Positions 1 to 7,296 of a stretch of DNA of 8,592 bases are shown piece after piece (position 1 is the first letter of the stretch; each line of letters begins with the position of its first letter). Both the position numbers and the translations under genes were made by a program. The DNA lies in NCBI GenBank assembly GCA_035518875.1, contig DATIXD010000266.1, positions 1 through 8,592 of the forward strand. The letters are read 5' to 3'. The stretch is from DATIXD01 sp035518875. Lineage in GTDB: Bacteria; Pseudomonadota; Gammaproteobacteria; Methylococcales; Methylococcaceae. A model generated the notes under the pieces. The model ran no database searches and was not told the origin of the DNA. It was given only the letters and a program-made list of their open reading frames with translations.

Positions 1-381
1 AAATCCACCCTCGATCCCGCCCCGATCGAAGCGATCCTCGGGGTCAAGGGCGAACTCGCCAGCGGCGTTTACAAGATCGCCATCGGCCGGTCCACCACCA
101 TGTCCGGTTACCCCCTCGGCAACACCATGGGCATCAACACCTGGGCCGCCTTCGCCGGTTCCGACGAACGGGCGGTGGTGGACGGTGATTTCGTCATGCA
201 CGGGGAGGAATTGCAACCGGTGCTGAAAACCCTGCGCAAGGCTGGCATTCACGTGGTGGCGATCCATCAGCACATGGTGGGTGAAGCGCCGCAGATGATG
301 TTCCTGCACTACTGGGGCGTGGGTCGGACGGTCGATCTCGCGCGGGGACTCAAGTCGGCGCTGGAAACGCAAAAGCCATAA
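1..381 (+). CDS. DUF1259 (LppY/LpqO family) protein, 3' part
   Basis: The reading frame is open from base 1 and ends in TAA, giving 126 visible residues; the 5' part lies outside the window. The sequence matches the DUF1259 family (LppY/LpqO lipoprotein-like): the run GVYKIAIGR, then MGINTWAAFAGSDERAVVDG, a conserved GEELQPVLKTLRKAGI segment, and a His-rich end with VVAIHQHM and FLHYWGVG. Family members are usually about 250-300 residues, often with two such domains, so about half the protein is visible. The biochemical function of the family is not established. The clustered histidines (HxH and HYWG) could bind a metal, which is inference. The gene converges on prc with a 75-base gap in which I find no clear terminator hairpin with a T-run. 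Confidence 0.85.
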   Translation, partial: KSTLDPAPIEAILGVKGELASGVYKIAIGRSTTMSGYPLGNTMGINTWAAFAGSDERAVVDGDFVMHGEELQPVLKTLRKAGIHVVAIHQHMVGEAPQMMFLHYWGVGRTVDLARGLKSALETQKP

Positions 382-456
382 CGACCGTTAGCAAACCGGC
401 ACTAACAATGATCCAATGCCGCCATTCAGGATTTTCACGACTGACCTAGATTTCAC

Positions 457-2631
457 TCAGCGCGATGCTGCAGGGCAGTGTACTTGCGATGAAGTTGCAA
501 ATGCGGGCGACCTCTGCAGCAAAGACCCCTTTGTCGCGCGCAAAGAATGCGCTTGTGCCCGTCCAGAAAGCCCTGGGCGCTCTCTCAGAAGCTCTACAGC
601 GTCACCCAATATGTATGCTGCCTCTTGCAGCAAAACATCCTTGGCATTTTCCCCCTGTTTTTCGAGTTCCTGGTCGTCACCTTTGTCCGGATCCCCGTTT
701 GCTGATGCGCCTTCTATTCCGCGCAATTTCAACTTGGCCTCCAGGGCATCACGCTCTTTGCGCCGTTCAGCCTCATTCAGGGAAATCAGGTTGCTCTTGC
801 GTCGCTGATTGAACTCGGCAATATCTTCCAGCAGATTCTGATAGTCTTTGTCTTCGGCGACACGCCGGTTGTGGCGCTGCCGAAGGATCGGCAAGAGGCC
901 TTGCAAGTCTCCGACCGTGTGATATTCGGCGGCCTTGATTCGCATCCAGGGAAGTCCGTTACCGAAGCTGGATTCTCCGAAATCCTCGGTGTCCGAGGCC
1001 GCGGGCAAGCGGATGTCTGGGGTTACACCCCGCAGTTGCGTCGTGCTTCCGTTGATGCGGAAGAACTGGGCAATCGTCAGCTTGAGGTCGCCGAGTTGGG
1101 CCGTCTTGACTGGGGCAATTTGGTCCAGGTTGACCATCGTTTGCACGGTGCCTTTGCCAAAACTCGTCTCCCCGATCACCAGCCCGCGACGGTAGTCCTG
1201 AATGGCTGCGGCAAATATTTCCGAAGCCGATGCCGATGCCCTGTCGATCAGGACCCCGAGCGGGCCATCCCATACCGCCCCGGGCGCCACGCCCTTGGCA
1301 ACGGTGATTTTTCCGTGGGCATCACGCTGCTGCACCACGGGCCCTGTCCCGATAAATAGGCCAGTCAGTTCAATGGCCTCGGCCAACGAACCGCCACCGT
1401 TATTGCGTAGGTCTATCAGCACGCCGTCGACCTTTTCTTTTTTTAATTCGCTCAGCAAGCGTGACACATCTTTCGTTGCGCTTTTGTAATCCGACTCCCC
1501 TTTTTGACGAGCCTGGAAATCCTCATAGAACGTGGGAAGGGAGATCACACCGATGCGATGAGGCACACCGTTTTCGCTGAGGGAAAGAATCGATTTTTTG
1601 GCGGCCTGATCTTCCAGACTGATTTTCTTGCGAATCAGCGAAACCCGCTTGTGTTGGGAGTCAGGGCCGGCGCCGGCGGGGATGACATCGAGGACCACGA
1701 CGGAATCCGCCGCGCCACGAATGAGGGCCACGGTGTCGTCCAGACGCCAGCCCACCACGTCGGTCATGGCGCCCTTGTCGCCTTGTGCCACGCCGGCAAT
1801 ACGGTCCCCCACTTTCAGCTTTTCAGAAAGCGCTGCGGGACTGCCGGGCACGAGGTCCTTGATGGTGGCGTAGTCGTCCTTCTCTGCAAGAGCGGCGCCG
1901 ATACCGACCAGGGAGAGCTTCATCGAGATGTCGAAATCTTCCGTTGTTCGCGGCCCCATGTAGTTGGTGTGAGGATCGACCGACATGGTGTAGGCATTCA
2001 TGAATATCTGAAAAGCATCTTCGCTCTTCAGTTTGGCGATACGTTTCAGGAAATTCTCATAGCGCTTGTCCAGGAGTTCGGCAATGTTCTTGTCGTCCTT
2101 TCCCGCCAGCTTGAGTTGCACCCAGTCGTTTTTGACACGCTTGCGCCACAGTTCTCGAATTTCGGCCTCGGATTTCGCCCAAGGCTCTTTTTCCCGAAAA
2201 TATGGGTAGCTTTCGTTTTGCTGGAAATCGAATCCCGTGTTGAGCAGGGTCCTGGCATAAGTAAAGCGCTCGACCGCTCGCCGGGCATAAAGATTGAAGA
2301 TGGCGAAAGGGAGCTCCAGCTTATCCGTCAGAACGGCGTCGTCGAGCTGGGTTCGGGCTTCTTTCCACTGGTCGATGTCGGCTTGAACAAACAACATCTT
2401 CTCGGGATCGAGCGATTTCAGATAGGTGTCGAATATTTTCTCCGACAAGGTATCGTCGAGGGCAACCGGCTTGTAGTGATGTTCCCCGATCAATCGGGCC
2501 GTCAAGTGTGCCGCTAGTGCCTGTTGCTGCAATGGCCTCAAGGACGGGTATTGCTGTGGATCAACTTCTGGCGTATTGGCCTGGACTGCCGCCGCGAACG
2601 CGAGCAACAGCCAAATGAATTTTCTGTACAT
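457..2631 (-). CDS. prc: Tail-specific (C-terminal processing) periplasmic protease Prc/Tsp, family S41
   Basis: This is a 724-residue serine protease that degrades or trims periplasmic proteins from their C-termini. Residues 1-18 form a Sec signal peptide with probable cleavage after VQA. An N-terminal helical region (about 25-230) contains DPHTNYMGP (219-227). A PDZ domain follows (about 236-320, with LVPGSPAA and GDRIAGV), then the S41 core. By comparison with E. coli Prc (Ser430, Asp441, Lys455), the dyad is Ser468 in RASASASEIFAAA and Lys493 in FGKGTVQ, with Asp479 also kept. VTPDIRLP and LPWMRIKAA then mark the C-terminal DUF3340-type region. E. coli Prc is 682 residues; here about 37 residues beyond the usual end (after ERP, 684-686) are unlike the family. 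The start is supported by GGAG (minus strand, 2637-2640) five bases before ATG. No partner such as an NlpI-like adaptor is visible. Confidence 0.95.
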   Translation of the reverse strand: MYRKFIWLLLAFAAAVQANTPEVDPQQYPSLRPLQQQALAAHLTARLIGEHHYKPVALDDTLSEKIFDTYLKSLDPEKMLFVQADIDQWKEARTQLDDAVLTDKLELPFAIFNLYARRAVERFTYARTLLNTGFDFQQNESYPYFREKEPWAKSEAEIRELWRKRVKNDWVQLKLAGKDDKNIAELLDKRYENFLKRIAKLKSEDAFQIFMNAYTMSVDPHTNYMGPRTTEDFDISMKLSLVGIGAALAEKDDYATIKDLVPGSPAALSEKLKVGDRIAGVAQGDKGAMTDVVGWRLDDTVALIRGAADSVVVLDVIPAGAGPDSQHKRVSLIRKKISLEDQAAKKSILSLSENGVPHRIGVISLPTFYEDFQARQKGESDYKSATKDVSRLLSELKKEKVDGVLIDLRNNGGGSLAEAIELTGLFIGTGPVVQQRDAHGKITVAKGVAPGAVWDGPLGVLIDRASASASEIFAAAIQDYRRGLVIGETSFGKGTVQTMVNLDQIAPVKTAQLGDLKLTIAQFFRINGSTTQLRGVTPDIRLPAASDTEDFGESSFGNGLPWMRIKAAEYHTVGDLQGLLPILRQRHNRRVAEDKDYQNLLEDIAEFNQRRKSNLISLNEAERRKERDALEAKLKLRGIEGASANGDPDKGDDQELEKQGENAKDVLLQEAAYILGDAVELLRERPGLSGRAQAHSLRATKGSLLQRSPAFATSSQVHCPAASR

Positions 2632-2724
2632 CCGTACTCCAAGAAAGTTATCAGCCCACCGCGCGCTTCAGGCGGCGTGGAGGGGCTATTGACCGATTGA
2701 CGACTTCTGTGAAAGCGCCGCCGC

Positions 2725-2814
2725 TCAGCACATTATATTGTGCCCAAAGGAAAGGCAATTGGCATGCCATTTCCTCGGCAACGCTCGCATGACGCCAACG
2801 TCCATACCTGACAT
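2725..2814 (-). CDS. Possible 29-residue small ORF between the P450 gene and prc
   Basis: An ATG at 2814 is preceded by AAGGAG (minus strand, 2824-2829) with a 9-base spacer. The frame runs 29 codons, starting MSGMDVGVMRALPRKW, to TGA at 2725-2727. It overlaps the candidate prc -10 box. I do not recognise the product; there is no clear membrane segment. The only support is a good ribosome binding site in a minus-strand gap, so it could be chance or a translated leader. Confidence 0.18.
   Translation of the reverse strand: MSGMDVGVMRALPRKWHANCLSFGHNIMC
2732..2758 (-). promoter_or_regulatory. Candidate sigma-70 promoter of prc
   Basis: On the minus strand a perfect -10 box TATAAT (2732-2737) is preceded, 15 bases upstream, by TTGCCT (2753-2758) as a -35 candidate. 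Transcription would start near 2725, leaving a leader of about 90 bases before the prc ATG. The spacer is shorter than the ideal 17 bases, so the -35 assignment is the weaker half. The site lies between the P450 stop and prc, consistent with prc having its own promoter. Confidence 0.4.
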
Positions 2815-2877
2815 CAACGTGAACTCCTTTCTCGTGAACCGCTTGGTGCGGACCTGCATGCCGCGGTGGTCTGGGGA

Positions 2878-4137
2878 CTAGAAACCTCGGTTACCCGATT
2901 CTGTATCACTTGGCCCAATTCGCCAAACCGCCGACAAATGTTCCAAACCCCGTATCGTGAGAGTCGCCTTCCAGTGAGGGCTCTCCAGCCCCTTAATGGA
3001 TAGGTTTGGTATTCGCGAGAATAAAGCTTTAAGCGCTTCTTCCATCTCAATACGGGCCAGCCTTGCGCCAAGACAGTAATGGACCCCACCACCAAACGAC
3101 ACGGAATTCTTCGAGCCTGGAGGGCGATAGATCGAGAACCGCTCGGGTTCTTCATATACCGCCGGATCTCTGTTGGCGGCTCCCAGATTGATGTAGACCG
3201 TATCTCCGGGTTCCACTGTAACGTCTCCCAGTTGCACGCGTTCAAGGGCCAGTCGCGCGGCAACGTGAACGGAACTATCGTAGCGTAGGCATTCTTCGAC
3301 GGTCTGGGGAATCAAGGATAAATCCGCCTTAATCGATTCCAGCTGCTCCCGGTTACGATACAGGGCTAACAGGGCATTGCCGAGCATATTCGCGGTGGTC
3401 TCATGACCGGCCAGGAACAGCATCACGATGTTGGCGATGACCTCATCCTCGCTGAGCCGATCGTCGCCTTCCTCGGCTTTGAGCAGTAGAGAAACGAGGT
3501 CAGTTGTCGGTTGTTGCCGGCGGCTGCGGCAAACGTCACTAAAGTAATCCAGGAACAGATTCGCGGCCGCGTTCGCAGCATCAATTTCCTCTACGTTGAG
3601 CGGCACCAACTCGAAGACTTTCAGCAGTGCTTGGGTTTCCTTTTGAAACCGCAGGCTATCTTCCAATCCGATGCCGAGCATGGCGCAGATGATCCGTACC
3701 GGCAGGGGATAGGCGAATTCGGCAACCAAATCGGCATGTCCGGTTTCAATAAAGCCGTCGATCAGGTCTTCCGAGGTGCGCCGAGTGAGATGACGCAGCT
3801 CAGGGGCTTGTTTGGCGCTGAAAGCCTTGCTGACCAACAGCCGAAGCCGAGTGTGCTCGGGCGGGTTCATCAACAACATGAAGCGGTTCACCACGGCAAA
3901 AGCTGGCTCCTTCGACATATCTCGACCGTAACGGCGCGCCATTCCGATCAAAAAATCCTTGCCGAAACGGGAGTCACGTAGAACGCGGTCAGCGTCGGCA
4001 TATCGCGTGACTAGCCACGCTCCGGGCGTGAGCGGATAAATGGGGCACGCGGCCCGCAGCCGGTCGTAGAAAAAATAGGGATCGGCGATGAAGGCGGGCG
4101 AACGGAGATCGAATTCGATAGGTGCTTGAGCGCTCAC
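2878..4137 (-). CDS. Bacterial cytochrome P450 monooxygenase
   Basis: The 419-residue protein is a soluble class-I-type P450 that would insert one oxygen atom into an organic substrate using electrons from a ferredoxin or flavodoxin system. Order of motifs: a typical start with FIADPYFFYDRLR (16-28); the C-helix segment NPPEHTRLRLLVSKAF (91-106); the I-helix oxygen-binding motif AGHETT (243-248); the K-helix ExxR as E282-C-L-R285; ANRDP (321-325); EPERF (330-334); and the heme loop FGGGVHYCLG (348-357) with Cys355 as the axial thiolate. All key residues are present. The start codon is GTG with no strong ribosome binding site; the next in-frame ATG would remove 65 residues of the fold, so GTG is preferred. 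There is no N-terminal membrane anchor. No ferredoxin or reductase gene is adjacent. The substrate is unknown, and the CYP family cannot be assigned without a search. Confidence 0.93.
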   Translation of the reverse strand: MSAQAPIEFDLRSPAFIADPYFFYDRLRAACPIYPLTPGAWLVTRYADADRVLRDSRFGKDFLIGMARRYGRDMSKEPAFAVVNRFMLLMNPPEHTRLRLLVSKAFSAKQAPELRHLTRRTSEDLIDGFIETGHADLVAEFAYPLPVRIICAMLGIGLEDSLRFQKETQALLKVFELVPLNVEEIDAANAAANLFLDYFSDVCRSRRQQPTTDLVSLLLKAEEGDDRLSEDEVIANIVMLFLAGHETTANMLGNALLALYRNREQLESIKADLSLIPQTVEECLRYDSSVHVAARLALERVQLGDVTVEPGDTVYINLGAANRDPAVYEEPERFSIYRPPGSKNSVSFGGGVHYCLGARLARIEMEEALKALFSRIPNLSIKGLESPHWKATLTIRGLEHLSAVWRIGPSDTESGNRGF

Positions 4138-4201
4138 GGGGAAGGGTCTGTAATGGGACGGTTTCGGAGTTTACCTTAGTGGCATGAACACAATGACCGC
4201 G

Positions 4202-5371
4202 CTAGTCGAACAGGCGCAGATTTTCTCCGACGTTCGATGGCCGCTGAGGCTGACGGTTCGGTGAATCAGCCGCACTCACTCGGTTACCCGGCGACAGCGA
4301 GGCTGCGCGGACACCCAGCAAACGGAGTTTGCGATCCAGGGGCGCGCGCTTGAGGCAATCCCTCGCCGCACGGAGAATCACCGACGGATCTGCAACCGGG
4401 TTGGCAAGGGTGATATCCCGCGTCACCGTATGAAAATCTTCGTAGCGTAATTTCACGCCAATGGTCTTGCCCAGGTAACCCTTGCGCACCAGGTCCTGGC
4501 CCAGTCTTTCGCACAACGAAGTCAAAATTCCCGTCAGTGCGGCGCGATCCCGGCGCGGGTCGAGATCGCGCTCGAAGGTTGTCTCGCAGCTGATGGATTT
4601 CGGCTCCCTTACCATAACAATCGGACGATCATCCCGTCCCTGCGCAGCGTCATTGAGCCACTGTCCATAGTGTTTGCCGAATCGATGCACCAATAAGTCC
4701 ACCGGTGTTCGAGCCAGCTCGCCTATTGTGCGTATTCCCATGGCTTCGAGTCTGATACTTGCCTTGGGGCCAACGCCATTGATCTTGTTCACCGACAGCG
4801 GCCAGATGCGGGTGGGCAAGTCTTCGTAAGTGAGGATTGTCAATCCGTCGGGCTTTTCCAGTTCCGATGCGATCTTGGCAAGCAGCTTGTTAGGTGTCAC
4901 GCCGATGGAGCAGGAGAGACCGGTTGCCTGGCGGACGTTATCCTTAATCCGCTGGGCCAGCGACACCGTTTCGCCCGGTACGTCGGTCAAATCGATGTAA
5001 ATCTCGTCAATACCACGATTCTCGATGCATGGAGCAATCTCGGCGACCGCTGCCTTAAATAGCCGGGAGTAGTGATGATAAGCCTCGAAGTCTGCTGGAA
5101 GCAGAATGGCATCGGGCGCAAGTGCTGCCGCCTTCATTAACCCCATAGCGGAATGCACGCCTAATTTTCGCGCCTCATAGCTTGCCGTGGTCGCGACACC
5201 ACGCCCAACGTAGTTCTGCAAACGCTGGAAGTCTGTCAGCTTTGAACCAATCTGCGGCCCGCGTCCTCGGCCGCCGACCACGACAGCTTGGCCTACCAAT
5301 TGTGGGTAACGGAGCAGTTCGACAGATGCGTAAAAAGCATCCATATCGAGGTGGGCGATGCGGCGTTCCAT
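4202..5371 (-). CDS. dinB: Y-family DNA polymerase IV (DinB), translesion synthesis
   Basis: This is an error-prone polymerase that bypasses damaged template bases. Numbered from the ATG at 5371 (389 residues): palm motif HLDMDAFYASVE with catalytic Asp9 and steric-gate Tyr14; ATTASYEARKLGVHSAM (60-76); GIDEIYID with Asp122 and Glu123; SIGVTPNKLLAKIAS (155-169); a helix-hairpin-helix thumb INGVGPKASIRLEAMG (197-212); and a little-finger domain from about 225. The C-terminus ends NLRLFD, matching the beta-clamp-binding pattern xLxLF. Between GG and RGVATT there are 22 residues where E. coli has 4, a feature I recall from a proteobacterial DinB subfamily. An ATG three codons upstream (5380) is possible, but AGGA eight bases before 5371 and the usual family N-terminus favour 5371. 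I see no LexA box upstream of it. Confidence 0.94.
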   Translation of the reverse strand: MERRIAHLDMDAFYASVELLRYPQLVGQAVVVGGRGRGPQIGSKLTDFQRLQNYVGRGVATTASYEARKLGVHSAMGLMKAAALAPDAILLPADFEAYHHYSRLFKAAVAEIAPCIENRGIDEIYIDLTDVPGETVSLAQRIKDNVRQATGLSCSIGVTPNKLLAKIASELEKPDGLTILTYEDLPTRIWPLSVNKINGVGPKASIRLEAMGIRTIGELARTPVDLLVHRFGKHYGQWLNDAAQGRDDRPIVMVREPKSISCETTFERDLDPRRDRAALTGILTSLCERLGQDLVRKGYLGKTIGVKLRYEDFHTVTRDITLANPVADPSVILRAARDCLKRAPLDRKLRLLGVRAASLSPGNRVSAADSPNRQPQRPSNVGENLRLFD

Positions 5372-5477
5372 AAGCTGCATCCTAGCTCACGGCTGTGCGA
5401 GCTGGGAATGGTGCCGCCAGTAACGGGATTGCTTCCCAAGCAACCTGGTAGGTGTGGTCAAAGCCCAGAAGGGGGGA

Positions 5478-5609
5478 TCATCCATGCTTCAAAGTGAAGT
5501 TCTCGATGGGGTGATATTGGGTCGACTCCAGCCATTCAGAGAACCGGAATATCGTCACTCGAGCACCCAAGGTCTTCGCTTTTGAGCACGCCACAGGGCT
5601 CTGTTGCAT
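5478..5609 (-). pseudogene. Possible C-terminal remnant of an unknown gene, abutting IS remnant 1
   Basis: A 43-codon minus-strand frame ends in TGA at 5478-5480. From about residue 10 it reads KAKTLGARVTIFRFSEWLES, followed by a tail ending FTLKHG, which has the look of a real protein end. Its only ATG (5607-5609) lies inside the IS6-type terminal repeat, so the original upstream part would have been cut off where the IS remnant starts at 5597. I do not recognise the family. It could also be a chance frame. It lies between the IS remnant and dinB, in the same direction as dinB. Confidence 0.25.
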
Positions 5610-5717
5610 TAGTTAGTGGGGGACAATCCGGTTTCGGTAAGCTATGTGCCCAACGAATGGCGCTGCAAGAATCCGCATGGTCGAGATCAAAGGCCACCGC
5701 TTCGAAATAGACATCAT
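5597..5717 (+). mobile_element. IS6-family element remnant 1 (left end only)
   Basis: It starts with GGCTCTGTTGCA, the form of the left terminal inverted repeat typical of IS6-family elements. It continues through a stretch from 5632 to 5717 that matches remnant 2 (7941-8026) at about 72 of 86 positions by hand alignment. It ends within the first codons of the transposase. No catalytic DDE region and no right end are present. The insertion therefore survives as a scar next to the truncated end of the kinase operon. Confidence 0.75.
5677..5717 (+). pseudogene. IS6-family transposase, N-terminal fragment (remnant 1)
   Basis: The ATG at 5677 aligns exactly with the ATG of remnant 2. The translation MVEIKGHRFEIDII resembles the IS6/IS26-type start (FKG..., ...DII). 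After ATCAT the similarity to remnant 2 and to the family stops, and the frame runs on into unrelated sequence. Only about 14 codons remain, so it is non-functional. Confidence 0.65.
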
Positions 5718-5778
5718 TTACCGCGACGACCTCTGGCAATACGCCCGGTGCTCAGGCTTTCGGCGACTATTCGACTCG

Positions 5779-5880
5779 CTAGCGAGCGCATCGCGCTCTG
5801 TTTCGCAGCGACTGAAATTCCGCACCGCCGTTCAGAAACGCAGGAGCAAACACCGTTGCCCCAAGAACGACCGCTTTCAT
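5779..5880 (-). pseudogene. Truncated ORF translationally coupled to the sensor kinase
   Basis: The kinase stop TGA is followed with no gap by ATG (5878-5880). The new frame runs 33 codons, beginning MKAVVLGATVFAPAFLNGG, to TAG at 5779-5781. The N-terminus is short, basic and then hydrophobic, like a weak export signal, but no lipobox cysteine is visible. In E. coli, the GlrK-type kinase gene is followed by qseG (an outer-membrane lipoprotein) and glrR. The position would suit such a gene, but the sequence is too short to assign. The following sequence to the IS remnant (5718-5778) is not recognisable. It may be the beginning of a partner gene destroyed during IS-associated rearrangement. Confidence 0.35.
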
Positions 5881-7284
5881 TCAAAGGGCCGCCAGTAATG
5901 GAAGCTCGACTCGGATGCGGGCGCCCTGTTCGTCCTGCCGTGGCTCGATGCTCTCGATTTTCCCCTGGTGATTGGCGATGCACTCGCTCACAATCGCCAG
6001 CCCCAATCCGGCACCCTCGGTGTCGATCATGTGGGCTGCCTTGCCTCGAAAAAATGGGTCGAATATCCGTGGATACTCCGCCGATTCGATGCCGGGACCG
6101 TCGTCTTCGACCTCCAGCTGCATACCGGTTCCTAAGGCACGGAGAATGATCCGGATCTCGCCCCCTTGCGGGGAAAATTTGATCGCGTTGGAGAGCAGGT
6201 TATCAACAATCGTTCGCACTTGATCGGGAACTCCGACAAACTCGACTGACTGGACCAACTCCTTGACGGTGAGCGACTTCGCCTGTAGAGAATCCTGATA
6301 ATCTTCGATGACGGATGTCAGCAATGTCTTCATGTTTACGGCATTCTTTGGTTGCGGCGATGGATTGTCTTTGACCCGGTTATAGTGAAGCGATTCATCA
6401 AACAGGTTTTGCCATTTTTGAACATTTTGGATCAGCCGCGCGACGAGGTCGCGTTGCTTCGGGTTCAGCGCGCCTGTCGCCTCGGCCACGAGCAGGCCAG
6501 TAGTTTCGAAAATACCGGAAAGCGGCGTTTCGAATTCGTTCGAGACCTTGCGCATAAACTGTTGCTTCGACTCTTCCCGACCCAACAAACGGACGCGCAG
6601 CCATTCGAGCCGATCGCCGAGATACCGAAGGTCCTTCGGTCCAATAACCCTGATGGGTTTGGCGAAGTCTCCCGCCCCCAGCCTTCGGATGGATTCATCC
6701 AGTTGCCGGATCGATCCGTTAAGCACGGTCAGCAGACCCAAACCAAAGCCAATGCAAATTAGCACCAGAATGACCAGTATGGCACCTCTGACCAGAAGGT
6801 CATGCCGAACCACTACCGAGTGCTCGGGGAGGTCGCCGACCTTCCGATCAACCCGGCTTAAAACCTCCTGCCAGAACGTGTTCAGGGCATCCTGCAGCCC
6901 CTGAAAGGCATCGTCTACCGGCAACCTGACTTCAGCGTTGGCTGTGAAACCGGCGATTTGTTCGTAAATCAGTCTTTCCTTTTCCGATAACTCGTTGACC
7001 AGCAGCATCGCCTTATTGTCGCCTCCGACCTTGAGGAGTTCGCCCAAGGTTTGCTCGAGCGATGCACGAACGCCTTTCAGCCCGATAGGCAAGGCCGTAA
7101 CGCGATCGGCAAGCCTGTCGAACCCGTCATGGCTTTGCACGAGCCAGAAGGTACCAAGGACGAGGAACACCACGAGCGCGAGACGCCGTTTAGTCGCCAC
7201 GGGTTTTCCGGATTTGTGCACCTTACGCACCTCGCCAGGCACCGAAATCCGATCCTTCCAATAGTCCCGATCTTGCACCACCAT
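5881..7284 (-). CDS. GlrK/QseE-like sensor histidine kinase with Asn at the phospho-acceptor position
   Basis: A 467-residue membrane sensor kinase. TM1 is at about 33-50 (LALVVFLVLGTFWLV), then a periplasmic segment to about 163, TM2 at 163-188, and a HAMP linker at about 189-240 that includes GAGDFAKPI and the GlrK-like GPKDLRYLGDRLEWLR. The dimerisation/H-box helix reads FMRKVSNEFETPLSG where GlrK-type kinases have SHELKTPL, so the phospho-acceptor His is Asn249 (codon AAC, complement of 6538-6540). The ATPase domain looks complete: N-box DNLLSNAIKF (361-370), DDGPGI (394-399), FDPFFRG (408-414) and GAGLGLAIV (424-432). The start at 7284 is chosen for GAGGGG (minus strand, 7291-7296) six bases upstream; a TTG at 7359 would add 25 unsupported residues. 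No response regulator is in the window. It may be a pseudokinase, a phosphatase-only sensor, or a decaying gene. Confidence 0.9.
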   Translation of the reverse strand: MVVQDRDYWKDRISVPGEVRKVHKSGKPVATKRRLALVVFLVLGTFWLVQSHDGFDRLADRVTALPIGLKGVRASLEQTLGELLKVGGDNKAMLLVNELSEKERLIYEQIAGFTANAEVRLPVDDAFQGLQDALNTFWQEVLSRVDRKVGDLPEHSVVVRHDLLVRGAILVILVLICIGFGLGLLTVLNGSIRQLDESIRRLGAGDFAKPIRVIGPKDLRYLGDRLEWLRVRLLGREESKQQFMRKVSNEFETPLSGIFETTGLLVAEATGALNPKQRDLVARLIQNVQKWQNLFDESLHYNRVKDNPSPQPKNAVNMKTLLTSVIEDYQDSLQAKSLTVKELVQSVEFVGVPDQVRTIVDNLLSNAIKFSPQGGEIRIILRALGTGMQLEVEDDGPGIESAEYPRIFDPFFRGKAAHMIDTEGAGLGLAIVSECIANHQGKIESIEPRQDEQGARIRVELPLLAAL

Positions 7285-7296
7285 AGGACACCCCTC

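Noticed and set aside
416..2517. Long plus-strand frames opposite prc (for example 1504-2517 and 871-1359)
   Set aside because: They are antisense shadows of a strongly supported protease gene and show no recognisable domains.
5381..5480. tRNA or SRP RNA-like sequence upstream of dinB
   Set aside because: No T-loop, anticodon arrangement or SRP core motif could be found.
5372..5535. LexA/SOS box controlling dinB
   Set aside because: I found no CTGT-N8-ACAG-like palindrome upstream of the gene; divergent LexA motifs in other lineages cannot be excluded by eye.
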